A DNA stretch of 7,557 nucleotides from Pontimonas sp. (GCA_021741945.1 JAIOWV010000062.1:1-7557); one strand, 5' to 3'; positions 1 to 6,153 are shown, counted from the first letter of the stretch. Made by a program: numbers and translations. The notes: generated by a model not told the origin, from the sequence alone.

Positions 1-1426
1 CGAGAGCGAGAAGCGCAACGCCCGAGGGGCTAGCCCCCTCGGAGATGTCTCCAGTCCCACTCATCCCGTGCTGTGACACGAGCGGGTCCGTAGTTGCCTC
101 TGGTGGAAGGGCTAGATAGTGATCAAGAACCGTGCGACCCTTGGCCACCAAGTCTGGATCCGCCAGGGCAAGCCCCAGCTCCAACAGACCGAGTGCCAAC
201 CCGCCGTAGTCCTCCGCCGTCGCCACCGCAGCGGAGGCAACACCATCACGCGAGACCCGAACCAGCGACCCATCCGGGCGGACATGGTTGTTCCAGAGCC
301 AGTGAGCCATATCGCGCCCGAGTGTTCCTGGATCACCGGCAACCCCCGCCCGGTGGGCGAGGGCCAAGCCGTCCAGCGCAAGCCCGTTCCAGCCGGTGAC
401 GACCTTGTCGTCGATGGCTGGTGGAGCCAACTGCGCGCGCGCCTTAGCGTCACGGGCGAAATAGCCGCCCTCGCTGGAGACCCCGTCAATAACGCTCTCG
501 CTGTCCTGGGCCGAGCCGAGAGCGCCACCAACAAAGAGCTGATTACGGAAGAAACTCACAATGCCAGCGGCGATGTCGATCATGCCGATGCGCGAGTAAG
601 CCTGCAACAGCCCCGCATTATCAAAGAGCATGCGCTCGTAGTGGGGATCGCTGAAGTCCCGCATAGTGGAATACCGAAAGAAACCGCCCTCCACGGCGTC
701 CCGGAGGGGTGAGCCCGCGTAAGTGGCAAGCAGTCGCGCGGCCAGCGCGCCTGCTTCCGCGTTCGACGCGGCGGCTTCCGAGAGCAAGAAGTTGACCACA
801 GGAGTGGTCGGGAATTTGGGCGCCCCACCAAAGCCCCCGTGCTCTGTGTCTTCCTGAGCAATGAAGGCATCCACGATTACCGAGAGCTGGTCAGCGCTCG
901 GGATAGCGCCGGTCCCCGCGGATGCCTCGCGGTGAGCTGCCAATGCTTCAACGAGCGAGCGAGAGCTCGTAATAACCTCTTCGCGCTTCTCCTGCCATGC
1001 CTTCGAGACCGCCGCAATTACTTCGGGGAAGGAGGGCAGACCGTGAGCGAAGAGCGGTGGCAAATAGGTGGCCGCATAGAACGTCGCCCCCTCGGGGGTG
1101 GCAAAGATGGTGAGCGGCCAGCCGAGGTTCTCCGTGAAAGCTGCAGCCTGTGCCATATACAGCGCGTCAACGTCCGGGTGTTCTTCCCGGTCGACCTTGA
1201 TGGCAACGAGGTTCTCATTGATCAGGGCAGCAATCTCAGGGTTAGCAAAGCTCTCCCTGGCCATCACATGACACCAGTGGCACGTTTGATAGCCAATGGA
1301 GATCAGAACCGGAACGTCACGTTGTCGCGCAACCTCAAAGGCTTCTTCGCCCCAGGGAAACCAGTCAACGGGCTGGCCTGCATGGGAGCGAAGGTAGGGA
1401 CTAACCGCGTCGCCGAGGCGACTCAT
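1..1426 (-). CDS. DUF255 / YyaL-type thioredoxin-domain protein, 3' end outside window
   Basis: An open frame with no stop runs from ATG 1426 to the left edge (475 codons seen). The N-terminal part is the thioredoxin-like DUF255 domain. It opens with a YLRSHAGQPVDWFPWG motif and has the family hallmark SIGYQTCHWCHVM with a Cys49-x-x-Cys52 pair, followed by KVDREEHPDVD. The rest matches the (alpha/alpha) barrel half of the SSP411/YyaL/SPATA20 family: GFGGAPKFP at 198-206, DPHYERMLFDNA at 260-271, a SEGGYF segment, DDKVVTGWNGL at 339-349, and EGASPSG near the edge. Family members are usually about 600-700 aa, so the C-terminal quarter or so is missing here. The biochemical role of the family is unsettled; a redox or sugar-related role is only suggested by the folds. 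No signal peptide is seen, so it is probably cytoplasmic. The start could also be GTG 1432, directly after the upstream AKR stop; there is no strong ribosome-binding site for either. It is probably co-transcribed with the AKR gene. Confidence 0.93.
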   Translation of the reverse strand, partial: MSRLGDAVSPYLRSHAGQPVDWFPWGEEAFEVARQRDVPVLISIGYQTCHWCHVMARESFANPEIAALINENLVAIKVDREEHPDVDALYMAQAAAFTENLGWPLTIFATPEGATFYAATYLPPLFAHGLPSFPEVIAAVSKAWQEKREEVITSSRSLVEALAAHREASAGTGAIPSADQLSVIVDAFIAQEDTEHGGFGGAPKFPTTPVVNFLLSEAAASNAEAGALAARLLATYAGSPLRDAVEGGFFRYSTMRDFSDPHYERMLFDNAGLLQAYSRIGMIDIAAGIVSFFRNQLFVGGALGSAQDSESVIDGVSSEGGYFARDAKARAQLAPPAIDDKVVTGWNGLALDGLALAHRAGVAGDPGTLGRDMAHWLWNNHVRPDGSLVRVSRDGVASAAVATAEDYGGLALGLLELGLALADPDLVAKGRTVLDHYLALPPEATTDPLVSQHGMSGTGDISEGASPSGVALLAL

Positions 1427-1432
1427 CGACAC

Positions 1433-2275
1433 TTACCAGTTGCCATCATCCGGGTGGGTACCCACCCGACGATCGGCATCCATCGCTGCGATGGCGGCCA
1501 TGTCATCGCTGGTGAGTTCGAAGTCGAAGACATCCAGGTTCTCCTGGAGACGAGTCTTCTGGGAGGACTTGGGGAAGATGATGATGCCCTCTTGCAGGTG
1601 CCAGCGCAGAACAACCTGGGCGATGCTCTTGCCGTGAGCCTTGGCGATATCGGCAAGGCCTGGCAATTCGGCCAAGTCATACTTTGCTTGGCCCAGTGGC
1701 CCCCACGCCTCGGTGAGAATACCGAGCGGCTCCTGGAATGCGCGCAGCTCGCGCTGCTGGAACGCAGGGTGCAGCTCGACCTGGTTCACAGCGGGAACAA
1801 TGCTGCCGGCCTCCAGCACGCGCTCAAGGTGTTCCTTCTGGAAGTTCGAGACACCAATGGCCTTGGTGAGGCCAGCGCGGTAGAGGTCTTCAAGAACCAA
1901 CCAGGTTTCCACGAACTGGTCGCGCAATGGCGCTGGCCAGTGAATGAGATAAAGATCAACCTGATCAAGACCCAAAAGATCGAGGCTCGTCTGCAGGGCC
2001 TGTGCGGCGGTCTCGCTGCCCTGGTCTGAGTTCCAGAGCTTGGTGGTGACAAAGAGTTCATCGCGAGGGATGCCGCTCTTGGCAATCGCTCGTCCAACAG
2101 CGCCTTCGTTGCGATAGATCATCGCGGTGTCGATGTGGCGGTAGCCGACCTCGAGGGCGTCTAGGACAACCTGCTCGCAGACTTCGTCGTCAACTTTGAA
2201 TACGCCAACGCCCAGTTGAGGAATGACATCCCCCGTGTTGAGAGTGAGCGAGAGTTGGCCAGCTGGAGTTTTCAT
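1433..2275 (-). CDS. Aldo/keto reductase, 2,5-diketo-gluconate reductase-like (AKR5 type)
   Basis: A 280-aa NADPH-dependent carbonyl reductase of the (beta/alpha)8 AKR fold, predicted cytoplasmic. The catalytic tetrad is complete: Asp49 (in RHIDTAMIY), Tyr54, Lys79 (VTTKLW) and His112 (YLIHWP). The signature GVSNFQKEHLERVL lies at 141-154, and NQVELHP at 164-170 is the usual strand lining the active site. The cofactor segment FPKSSQKTRLQEN at 234-246 has the Lys236 and Arg242 expected for binding the NADP 2'-phosphate. Length and motif order fit the DkgA/DkgB group, which reduces 2,5-diketo-gluconate, methylglyoxal and other aldehydes or ketones; the true substrate cannot be read from the sequence. 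ATG 2275 is supported by GAGG at 2287-2284, 8 nt upstream. The gene lies 105 bp after nrdB, beyond a hairpin, and its stop is 6 nt before the DUF255 start, so these two genes look like one transcription unit. Confidence 0.95.
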   Translation of the reverse strand: MKTPAGQLSLTLNTGDVIPQLGVGVFKVDDEVCEQVVLDALEVGYRHIDTAMIYRNEGAVGRAIAKSGIPRDELFVTTKLWNSDQGSETAAQALQTSLDLLGLDQVDLYLIHWPAPLRDQFVETWLVLEDLYRAGLTKAIGVSNFQKEHLERVLEAGSIVPAVNQVELHPAFQQRELRAFQEPLGILTEAWGPLGQAKYDLAELPGLADIAKAHGKSIAQVVLRWHLQEGIIIFPKSSQKTRLQENLDVFDFELTSDDMAAIAAMDADRRVGTHPDDGNW

Positions 2276-2313
2276 ATTCCTATCCTCACACGCCCCACAC
2301 CCTCACACAATGG

Positions 2314-2350
2314 CAGTGGGAGGAGACTCCGTCGCTGTCTCCTCCCACTG
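2314..2350 (-). terminator. Perfect 14-bp hairpin after nrdB
   Basis: CAGTGGGAGGAGAC (2314-2327) and GTCTCCTCCCACTG (2337-2350) are exact reverse complements around a 9-nt loop, making a very stable stem. It begins about 30 nt past the nrdB stop, the usual place for a terminator. No U-rich run follows it on either strand, so it would be a U-less actinobacterial-type terminator, or an mRNA 3'-end stabiliser that lets some transcription continue into the AKR gene 38 nt further on. The structure is certain; the function is inferred. Confidence 0.7.
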
Positions 2351-2380
2351 ACCTAGTGCTGAGTTTAGTGAAACACCCGC

Positions 2381-3364
2381 TTATTTAGTCGACGTTGCGT
2401 TGACCTCATACGAGGTGTTTGTTGACTCAAAGAAGTTCACCAGCTGCAGAGTGTCGTTGGCGGTTGCCATCCACTTTGCGGGGTTGGTGACGTTGTATTC
2501 GGTTTCGAAGCCGAGTTCTTCAAGGCGACGGTCAGCCAAGTACTTGACGTACTGGTTGATGTAGTTCGCGTTCAGACCGAGGATGCCATTCGGGAGGAGG
2601 TCGTGGTTGTAGGCCTCTTCCATCTCGACAGCGTCGAGGATCATCTGGCGAATCTCCGCGGCGAACTCCGGAGTCTGCAGGTCGGGGTTTTCTTCCAGAA
2701 CCGTGAGGATCAGGTTGATACCGAACTTGAGGTGCAGGCTCTCGTCACGAACAATCCAGTCCACGAGCGAACCGAAGTTACGCAGCAGGTTGCGCTGGCG
2801 GAAGCTGAGCGCGACCATGAAGCCCGAGTAGAACCAGATGCCCTCGAGGATGACGTTGTAGGCAACGAGGTTGCGCACGAAGTCCTGCTTGCCCTCGGTG
2901 GTCGTGATGTCAATCGTGTCTTCGGTCATCCGGCGGATGAACTTGACCTCGAAGTCTTCCTTGCGGGCCATCGAGGGAACCTCGACGTGAGAGGCGTAAG
3001 CGGCCTCGCGGTCGATCGGGAACGTCTCGAGGACGTACTCGAAGCTCATGCAGTGGTTGGCCTCTTCCCACATCTGCTTGGCGAGGTAGAGGTGCGCCTC
3101 AGGAGCGTTGATGTAGGGGTAGACACCGAATGCGAGTGCCTTGTTGACCAGCAACTCGCTGGGGTTGAAGTAGCTCATCAAGAAGGTGATGGCGTGACGC
3201 TCTTCGTCCGTCATCTTCTTGAAGTCAGCGATGTCTTCGCCCAGCTGAATTTCGTTGGGGAACCAGGTGTTAGCAACAGCCTGGTCGTAGAGGTCCATTG
3301 CCCACTTGTACTTCACAGGCTTAAGCAGCAGACCTTCTTGTACTCCCTGTCCGAGGATTCCCAT
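2381..3364 (-). CDS. nrdB: Ribonucleoside-diphosphate reductase small subunit, class Ic type (NrdB/R2c)
   Basis: A 327-aa ferritin-fold radical-generating subunit of class I RNR, working with NrdA in the cytoplasm. Six metal ligands align with the R2 family by spacing: Glu70, Glu101, His104, Glu174, Glu208 and His211 (E. coli D84, E115, H118, E204, E238, H241). The radical-tyrosine position (E. coli Y122) is Phe108 in WEEANHCMSFEY, and the first ligand is Glu, not Asp. Both features are those of Chlamydia trachomatis R2, which uses a Mn(IV)/Fe(III) cofactor with no tyrosyl radical. Trp34 in NTWFPNE matches the conserved Trp48 of the radical path, and Tyr319, nine residues from the C-terminus, is the likely Tyr356 equivalent. 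The start at ATG 3364 has AAGGA at 3376-3372, 7 nt upstream. It is the last gene of the nrd operon, followed by a strong hairpin. Metal identity is inferred from the family; a class Id (dimanganese) centre is not excluded by sequence alone. Confidence 0.95.
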   Translation of the reverse strand: MGILGQGVQEGLLLKPVKYKWAMDLYDQAVANTWFPNEIQLGEDIADFKKMTDEERHAITFLMSYFNPSELLVNKALAFGVYPYINAPEAHLYLAKQMWEEANHCMSFEYVLETFPIDREAAYASHVEVPSMARKEDFEVKFIRRMTEDTIDITTTEGKQDFVRNLVAYNVILEGIWFYSGFMVALSFRQRNLLRNFGSLVDWIVRDESLHLKFGINLILTVLEENPDLQTPEFAAEIRQMILDAVEMEEAYNHDLLPNGILGLNANYINQYVKYLADRRLEELGFETEYNVTNPAKWMATANDTLQLVNFFESTNTSYEVNATSTK

Positions 3365-3407
3365 TGTTTTTTCCTTTTCTATAGATCGTTTTTTGTGTGA
3401 TGACGGA

Positions 3408-3485
3408 TTACTGGCAGCTATCGCACTGCAGCAAGTCCATAGGGTCTGTTGGCACGACGTAACCGTCGAGGGTTTCAGTGTTCAT
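3408..3485 (-). CDS. 25-aa micro-ORF carrying a CxxC-Q tail, probable detached NrdA C-terminus
   Basis: This ORF is easily missed because it is only 25 codons. The peptide begins MNTETLDGYV, continues through VPTDP, and ends DLLQCDSCQ. Its Cys21-x-x-Cys24 pair next to the C-terminus is what class I RNR large subunits carry at their own extreme C-terminus to re-reduce the active-site disulfide. The ATG (3485-3483) overlaps the last base of the nrdA TAA stop (TAATG), a classic layout for translational coupling. AAGG at 3499-3496, inside the nrdA 3' end, gives a possible ribosome-binding site 10 nt upstream. The frame is -1 relative to nrdA and is closed 12 nt upstream of the ATG by TAA at 3500-3498, so it cannot be reached by a frameshift farther back. 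It ends 43 nt before nrdB. Either this is a separately translated reducing tail acting on NrdA in trans, or an indel has split the gene. No homologue was checked. Confidence 0.72.
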   Translation of the reverse strand: MNTETLDGYVVPTDPMDLLQCDSCQ

Positions 3486-5953
3486 TACTCGGCCGCCTTA
3501 GCTCCGGAGAAGCCAAAGCCCTTTTTGGGGGCCGGGGCACTACCGGCGGCGACGGGTTCGGCTGAACCCCCTGCTGCGCCAAAGCCCTTCTTAGGAGCTG
3601 AGGCGTCAGAGTCATTGATCTGCTCGGCCTTGTTGACCTTGACGGTCGACTGCTCGGCAGTGTGGCGTGGCTTCATGTGCAGGTAGTACGTGGTCTTCAC
3701 GCCACGCTTCCACGCTCCGGAGTAGATCGACATCAAGTCATCGATGTCTCTGGTCTCCAGGTACATGTTGCGGCTAATCGCCTGGTCAATCCACTTCTGC
3801 GCACGCGCTGCAACCTCAAGGAAGGCAAAGGGCGAGAGTTGGAAGCTGGTCTTGAAGATGTCCTTCAAGTCCTGTGGAATCAGGTCGAGGCTCTGGATGT
3901 CACCCTGGCTGCGAAGGATGTCTTCGCGGGTGCGCTCCCAGAGGCCACGCTCGCGCAGTGCCTCAACCAGGTTCCGGTTGACCTCGAGGAACTTACCTGA
4001 GCTCGTGGAACGGCTGAAGATCTGCGAGAACTGAGGGTCAAGACCAGGGGTAGTACCGGCAACGAGACCAATCGATGCGGTGGGTGCGATGGCCATGAGG
4101 GTTGCGTTGCGCATACCGCCCTTGACCTTTGCGCGAAGAGCATCCCAGTCGAGACGAGTGGTGCGGTTGACCTCGACGGGAACGCCGCGGTCAGCCTCGG
4201 TCAGGTCGATGGTGTCGAGTGGAACCAAGCCCTGCGACCAGCGTGAACCCTCGAAGTTCGGGTAGGAGCCGCGCTCACGAGCCAGGTTCGCCGACTCATC
4301 GATGGCTGCATAGGAGACGTGCTCCATGATTTCGTCAATCAGGTCGTAGGCTTCTTCGCTCTCGTAGCTGTAGCCAAAACGCTCGATGACATCGGTGAAG
4401 CCCATGACGCCAAGGCCGACGGCGCGGTTCTGCTCGTTCGAGTAGTCCGCCTCCTTCACGCTGGAGCGCGTGATGTCGATCAGGTTGTCGAGCTGGCGCA
4501 CAGCGATGCGCGCGCTCTCCTCAACCTTTGCCCAGTCCATCGCTCCATCCAGCACGTGCTGGGAGAGGTTGATGGAGGCCAGGTTGCAGACCGAGACGTT
4601 GTCGACATCCTGTGGCAAGCAGATCTCGGTGCAGAGGTTCGAGAGGTGAATCGTGCCCGAGTTGTTGTTGATGGCACGGTTGTTGATCGTGTCCTTCCAG
4701 GTCAGCCACGGGTGGCTGGTGCCCTGGAGGGAGATCAGGATTGCCTTGAACTGCTCCCTGGCGCCGATCTTCTTGAACATGTTGAGCTTGCCAGCTTCTG
4801 CCATCTCGACGTACTCGGCGTAGCGAGTGGAGAACGCAGCACCGTAGAGCTCGTTCAAGTCAGCAACCTCGAGTGGGTCGAAGAGGTACCAGGGCTCGTC
4901 GTTCTCGACGCGCTTCATGAACTCGTCAGAGATCCACACCGCGGTGTTGGCGGTCCGGGTACGGCGGTAGGGGTCACCAGAGTTCTGACGGAGGTCAAGG
5001 AACTCGGGGAAGTCCATGTGCCAGTTCTCCATGTAGAAGCACAGTGCACCGAACTTCTTGCCACCGCGGCTCACGGCGCGAAGCACCGAGTCAATGGTGT
5101 GCATGAAGGGGATAGGACCAGTCGAGGTGGTGTTGTTCGAGCGAATCGGCGATCCCTGAGCGCGCAGCTTGGTCACAGCAAGACCAATTCCACCGGTGCC
5201 CTTGGTCAGCCACATGACATCGCGAGTGGTCTTCGCGATGTGCTCGATGTCGTCCTGCATTTCCATGACGAAGCAGTTGGCGAGCTGGGGGTAGCTGGTG
5301 CCACCGTTGACCAGGGTTGAGCCTGCAGCCAAGTACTCGAGCTTCGACATCTTCTCGTAGAACTTGAGCGCCTGAGTGGTGGGGTCCTGCTCGTTCAAAG
5401 AGAGGCCCATAGCGATGCGCATCCAGAAGTACTGGGGCACCTCGAGGGGGTCGCCGTTGCGGCCCTTGATGCCGTAGCGGTTGTTGAGGGTGACAACACC
5501 GATGTACTTGAGCAGCTCATCGCGGCTTGGCTCGAGTGCTGCAGCAAGACGATCAAAATCAAACATCTGGACGAGGCGCTCGTCGAGCAAGCCCTCCTCA
5601 ACACCGCGCTTCACGTTCTCGGCGAAGTGCTTCGCGTGGAGGGATTTCAGCTCCTCGGGGCTTTCGTAGTCACCGAGTACGCGCTTGTAGATGGTCTTAA
5701 CGAGCAAACGGGCTGCCACGACATCAAAAGCAGGGTCATCTTTGACGTTCTGCAGGGCAACCTGGATGACTGCTTCGTCAAGCTGCTGGGTCGTGATGCC
5801 ATCAAACAGGGTCAGCTCGAGCTCACTTGCGATTTGGGTAACCCAGGTGATCGAGTCGTCCAGCCCCACTGCTGCAGCCTCGATTGCCAGGTTGATCTTG
5901 TTCGCGTCGTAGGGCTCTTTCGTGCCATCGCGCTTGACCACTGTGATTGTCAC
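3485..5953 (-). CDS. nrdA: Ribonucleoside-diphosphate reductase large (catalytic) subunit, lacking its own redox tail
   Basis: An 822-aa catalytic subunit that reduces NDPs to dNDPs with the radical supplied by NrdB. An N-terminal ATP-cone (about 3-92, opening with VVKRDG) implies overall activity control by ATP/dATP. The ten-stranded barrel follows: Cys227 (LANCFVM) and Cys456 (SVCNLASINL) form the reducing pair, Asn439, Cys441 and Glu443 (SNLCTE) form the radical site, and Tyr756-Tyr757 (KTTYY) form the radical-transfer dyad. GTG 5953 is chosen because AAGGAGA lies at 5967-5961 with good spacing and the ATP-cone starts right after it. The odd part is the end. The 65 residues after Tyr757 form an Ala/Gly/Pro/Lys linker with two APKKGFG copies and no cysteine, whereas E. 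coli NrdA ends about 30 residues after its dyad with a Cys pair. In this window such a pair is found only in the overlapping micro-ORF downstream. It is the first gene of the operon nrdA, micro-ORF, nrdB. Confidence 0.97.
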   Translation of the reverse strand: MTITVVKRDGTKEPYDANKINLAIEAAAVGLDDSITWVTQIASELELTLFDGITTQQLDEAVIQVALQNVKDDPAFDVVAARLLVKTIYKRVLGDYESPEELKSLHAKHFAENVKRGVEEGLLDERLVQMFDFDRLAAALEPSRDELLKYIGVVTLNNRYGIKGRNGDPLEVPQYFWMRIAMGLSLNEQDPTTQALKFYEKMSKLEYLAAGSTLVNGGTSYPQLANCFVMEMQDDIEHIAKTTRDVMWLTKGTGGIGLAVTKLRAQGSPIRSNNTTSTGPIPFMHTIDSVLRAVSRGGKKFGALCFYMENWHMDFPEFLDLRQNSGDPYRRTRTANTAVWISDEFMKRVENDEPWYLFDPLEVADLNELYGAAFSTRYAEYVEMAEAGKLNMFKKIGAREQFKAILISLQGTSHPWLTWKDTINNRAINNNSGTIHLSNLCTEICLPQDVDNVSVCNLASINLSQHVLDGAMDWAKVEESARIAVRQLDNLIDITRSSVKEADYSNEQNRAVGLGVMGFTDVIERFGYSYESEEAYDLIDEIMEHVSYAAIDESANLARERGSYPNFEGSRWSQGLVPLDTIDLTEADRGVPVEVNRTTRLDWDALRAKVKGGMRNATLMAIAPTASIGLVAGTTPGLDPQFSQIFSRSTSSGKFLEVNRNLVEALRERGLWERTREDILRSQGDIQSLDLIPQDLKDIFKTSFQLSPFAFLEVAARAQKWIDQAISRNMYLETRDIDDLMSIYSGAWKRGVKTTYYLHMKPRHTAEQSTVKVNKAEQINDSDASAPKKGFGAAGGSAEPVAAGSAPAPKKGFGFSGAKAAE
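3512..3602 (-). repeat. Two imperfect copies of an APKKGFG-coding repeat in the nrdA 3' end
   Basis: The DNA around 3512-3538 and around 3578-3602 is similar, sharing a gccaaagccctt core, and both code for APKKGFG followed by small residues (786-792 and 808-814 of NrdA). They are about 66 bp (22 codons) apart. The segment is a low-complexity, probably disordered linker after the catalytic barrel, likely enlarged by tandem duplication. Confidence 0.75.
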
Positions 5954-5960
5954 GGTGTTG

Positions 5961-5967
5961 TCTCCTT
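5961..5967 (-). promoter_or_regulatory. Ribosome-binding site of nrdA
   Basis: On the minus strand AAGGAGA is followed after 7 nt by the GTG at 5953-5951. This near-ideal Shine-Dalgarno site fixes the nrdA start at GTG and rules out upstream starts. Confidence 0.85.
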
Positions 5968-5973
5968 ACTTCT

Positions 5974-5987
5974 GGTCCGCGGGGACC
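5974..5987 (-). other. Small inverted repeat in the nrdA 5' leader
   Basis: GGTCC and GGACC arms enclose a 4-nt GC loop just 6 nt upstream of the nrdA ribosome-binding site. As RNA it could form a short GC hairpin in the leader. Five base pairs may arise by chance, and no regulatory role is shown. Confidence 0.3.
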
Positions 5988-6061
5988 GCAAAATGTGTCG
6001 AAATGATGGTGTGCACGTCTCCGGCGGTGTTCTAGAAGACACTTTTCCTTTGGCAGCTCGA

Positions 6062-6077
6062 CCACTATATATGCCGG
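6062..6077. promoter_or_regulatory. NrdR-box-like site 1 (promoter-distal)
   Basis: The core CTATATAT at 6065-6072 sits in a 16-bp window matching the NrdR-box consensus acaCwAtATaTwGtgt at about 11 of 16 positions; the half nearest nrdA is poor when read on the plus strand. NrdR is the ATP-cone repressor of RNR operons and binds paired boxes about three helical turns apart. The next site begins exactly 32 bp away, which strengthens the call. It lies just downstream of the predicted nrdA transcription start. nrdR itself is not in the window. Confidence 0.6.
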
Positions 6078-6088
6078 TGCTGACATTT

Positions 6089-6118
6089 TGTATACCCCAC
6101 ATATTGTGGGCGTGTCAT
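6089..6118 (-). promoter_or_regulatory. Candidate nrdA promoter
   Basis: On the minus strand ATGACA (6118-6113; 5 of 6 to TTGACA), an 18-bp spacer, then TATACA (6094-6089; 4 of 6 to TATAAT). The spacer is almost filled by NrdR-box 2 and the -35 overlaps DnaA box 1, so either protein could block or adjust polymerase binding. An alternative -10 is TATAGT at 6069-6064, which lacks a good -35. The start site would be near 6082, giving a leader of about 130 nt. Confidence 0.45.
6094..6109. promoter_or_regulatory. NrdR-box-like site 2 (inside promoter spacer)
   Basis: This window contains CCCACATATTGTGGG, a near palindrome with 6-bp arms. It matches the NrdR-box consensus at about 12 of 16 positions. 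It starts 32 bp from the first site, leaving 16 bp between the two boxes, typical of cooperative NrdR binding. Its position between the candidate -35 and -10 fits repression. Confidence 0.62.
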
Positions 6119-6123
6119 CCACA
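6115..6123 (+). promoter_or_regulatory. DnaA box 1 (TCATCCACA, one mismatch)
   Basis: One base differs from TTATCCACA. It lies head-to-head with box 2 to form the palindrome TCCACA-CC-TGTGGA (6118-6131). It overlaps the candidate nrdA -35. Confidence 0.55.
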
Positions 6124-6125
6124 CC

Positions 6126-6134
6126 TGTGGATAA
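6126..6134 (-). promoter_or_regulatory. DnaA box 2 (TTATCCACA, perfect)
   Basis: The minus strand reads TTATCCACA, the exact high-affinity DnaA-box consensus. It lies just upstream of the candidate nrdA promoter. DnaA binding upstream of nrdAB is known in E. coli, where it ties dNTP supply to replication initiation. Confidence 0.8.
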
Positions 6135-6144
6135 CTACAGGGGG

Positions 6145-6153
6145 TTTTCCACA
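6145..6153 (+). promoter_or_regulatory. DnaA box 3 (TTTTCCACA)
   Basis: Fits the relaxed consensus TTWTNCACA. With box 2 it forms an 8-bp inverted repeat, CCTGTGGA (6124-6131) and TCCACAGG (6148-6155), with 16 bp between. Three boxes within 39 bp are unlikely to be chance. Confidence 0.7.

Noticed and set aside
839..2029. 396-aa plus-strand open frame
   Set aside because: It spans two genes on the minus strand (DUF255 and AKR) that have complete family motifs; its own translation has no recognisable domain and is a GC-driven shadow.
1..2275. Functional link of the DUF255 thioredoxin-like protein to reduction of the RNR tail
   Set aside because: Only proximity supports it; a hairpin separates it from the nrd genes and the family has no known RNR role.
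2381..3364. NrdB as an R2-like ligand-binding oxidase (R2lox) or metal-free class Ie protein
   Set aside because: It is in an operon with nrdA, keeps a C-terminal Tyr tail for NrdA interaction and has all six metal ligands, which class Ie lacks.
2603..3400. 265-aa plus-strand open frame antisense to nrdB
   Set aside because: Mirror frame of nrdB, rich in Val, Glu, Leu and Asp as expected from reversed codons; no family features.
3498..3530. Programmed -1 frameshift at the CCCAAAAAGG run near the nrdA end, joining the CxxC tail to NrdA
   Set aside because: A -1 slip there meets TAA at 3500-3498 before reaching the micro-ORF, and the 12 nt left between that stop and the ATG contain no slippery heptamer.
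4319..5320. 333-aa plus-strand open frame antisense to nrdA
   Set aside because: It lies wholly inside nrdA, which has all catalytic residues in the opposite frame; there is no ribosome-binding site or motif of its own.
6030..6037. TTCTAGAA palindrome in the nrd leader as an operator or LexA site
   Set aside because: Only 8 bp, extended by an imperfect bulged stem, and it does not match the actinobacterial LexA box; it could be chance.
6115..6153. Replication origin suggested by the DnaA boxes
   Set aside because: Only three boxes, no adjacent dnaA or dnaN and no clear AT-rich unwinding region; the nrd promoter position explains them better.
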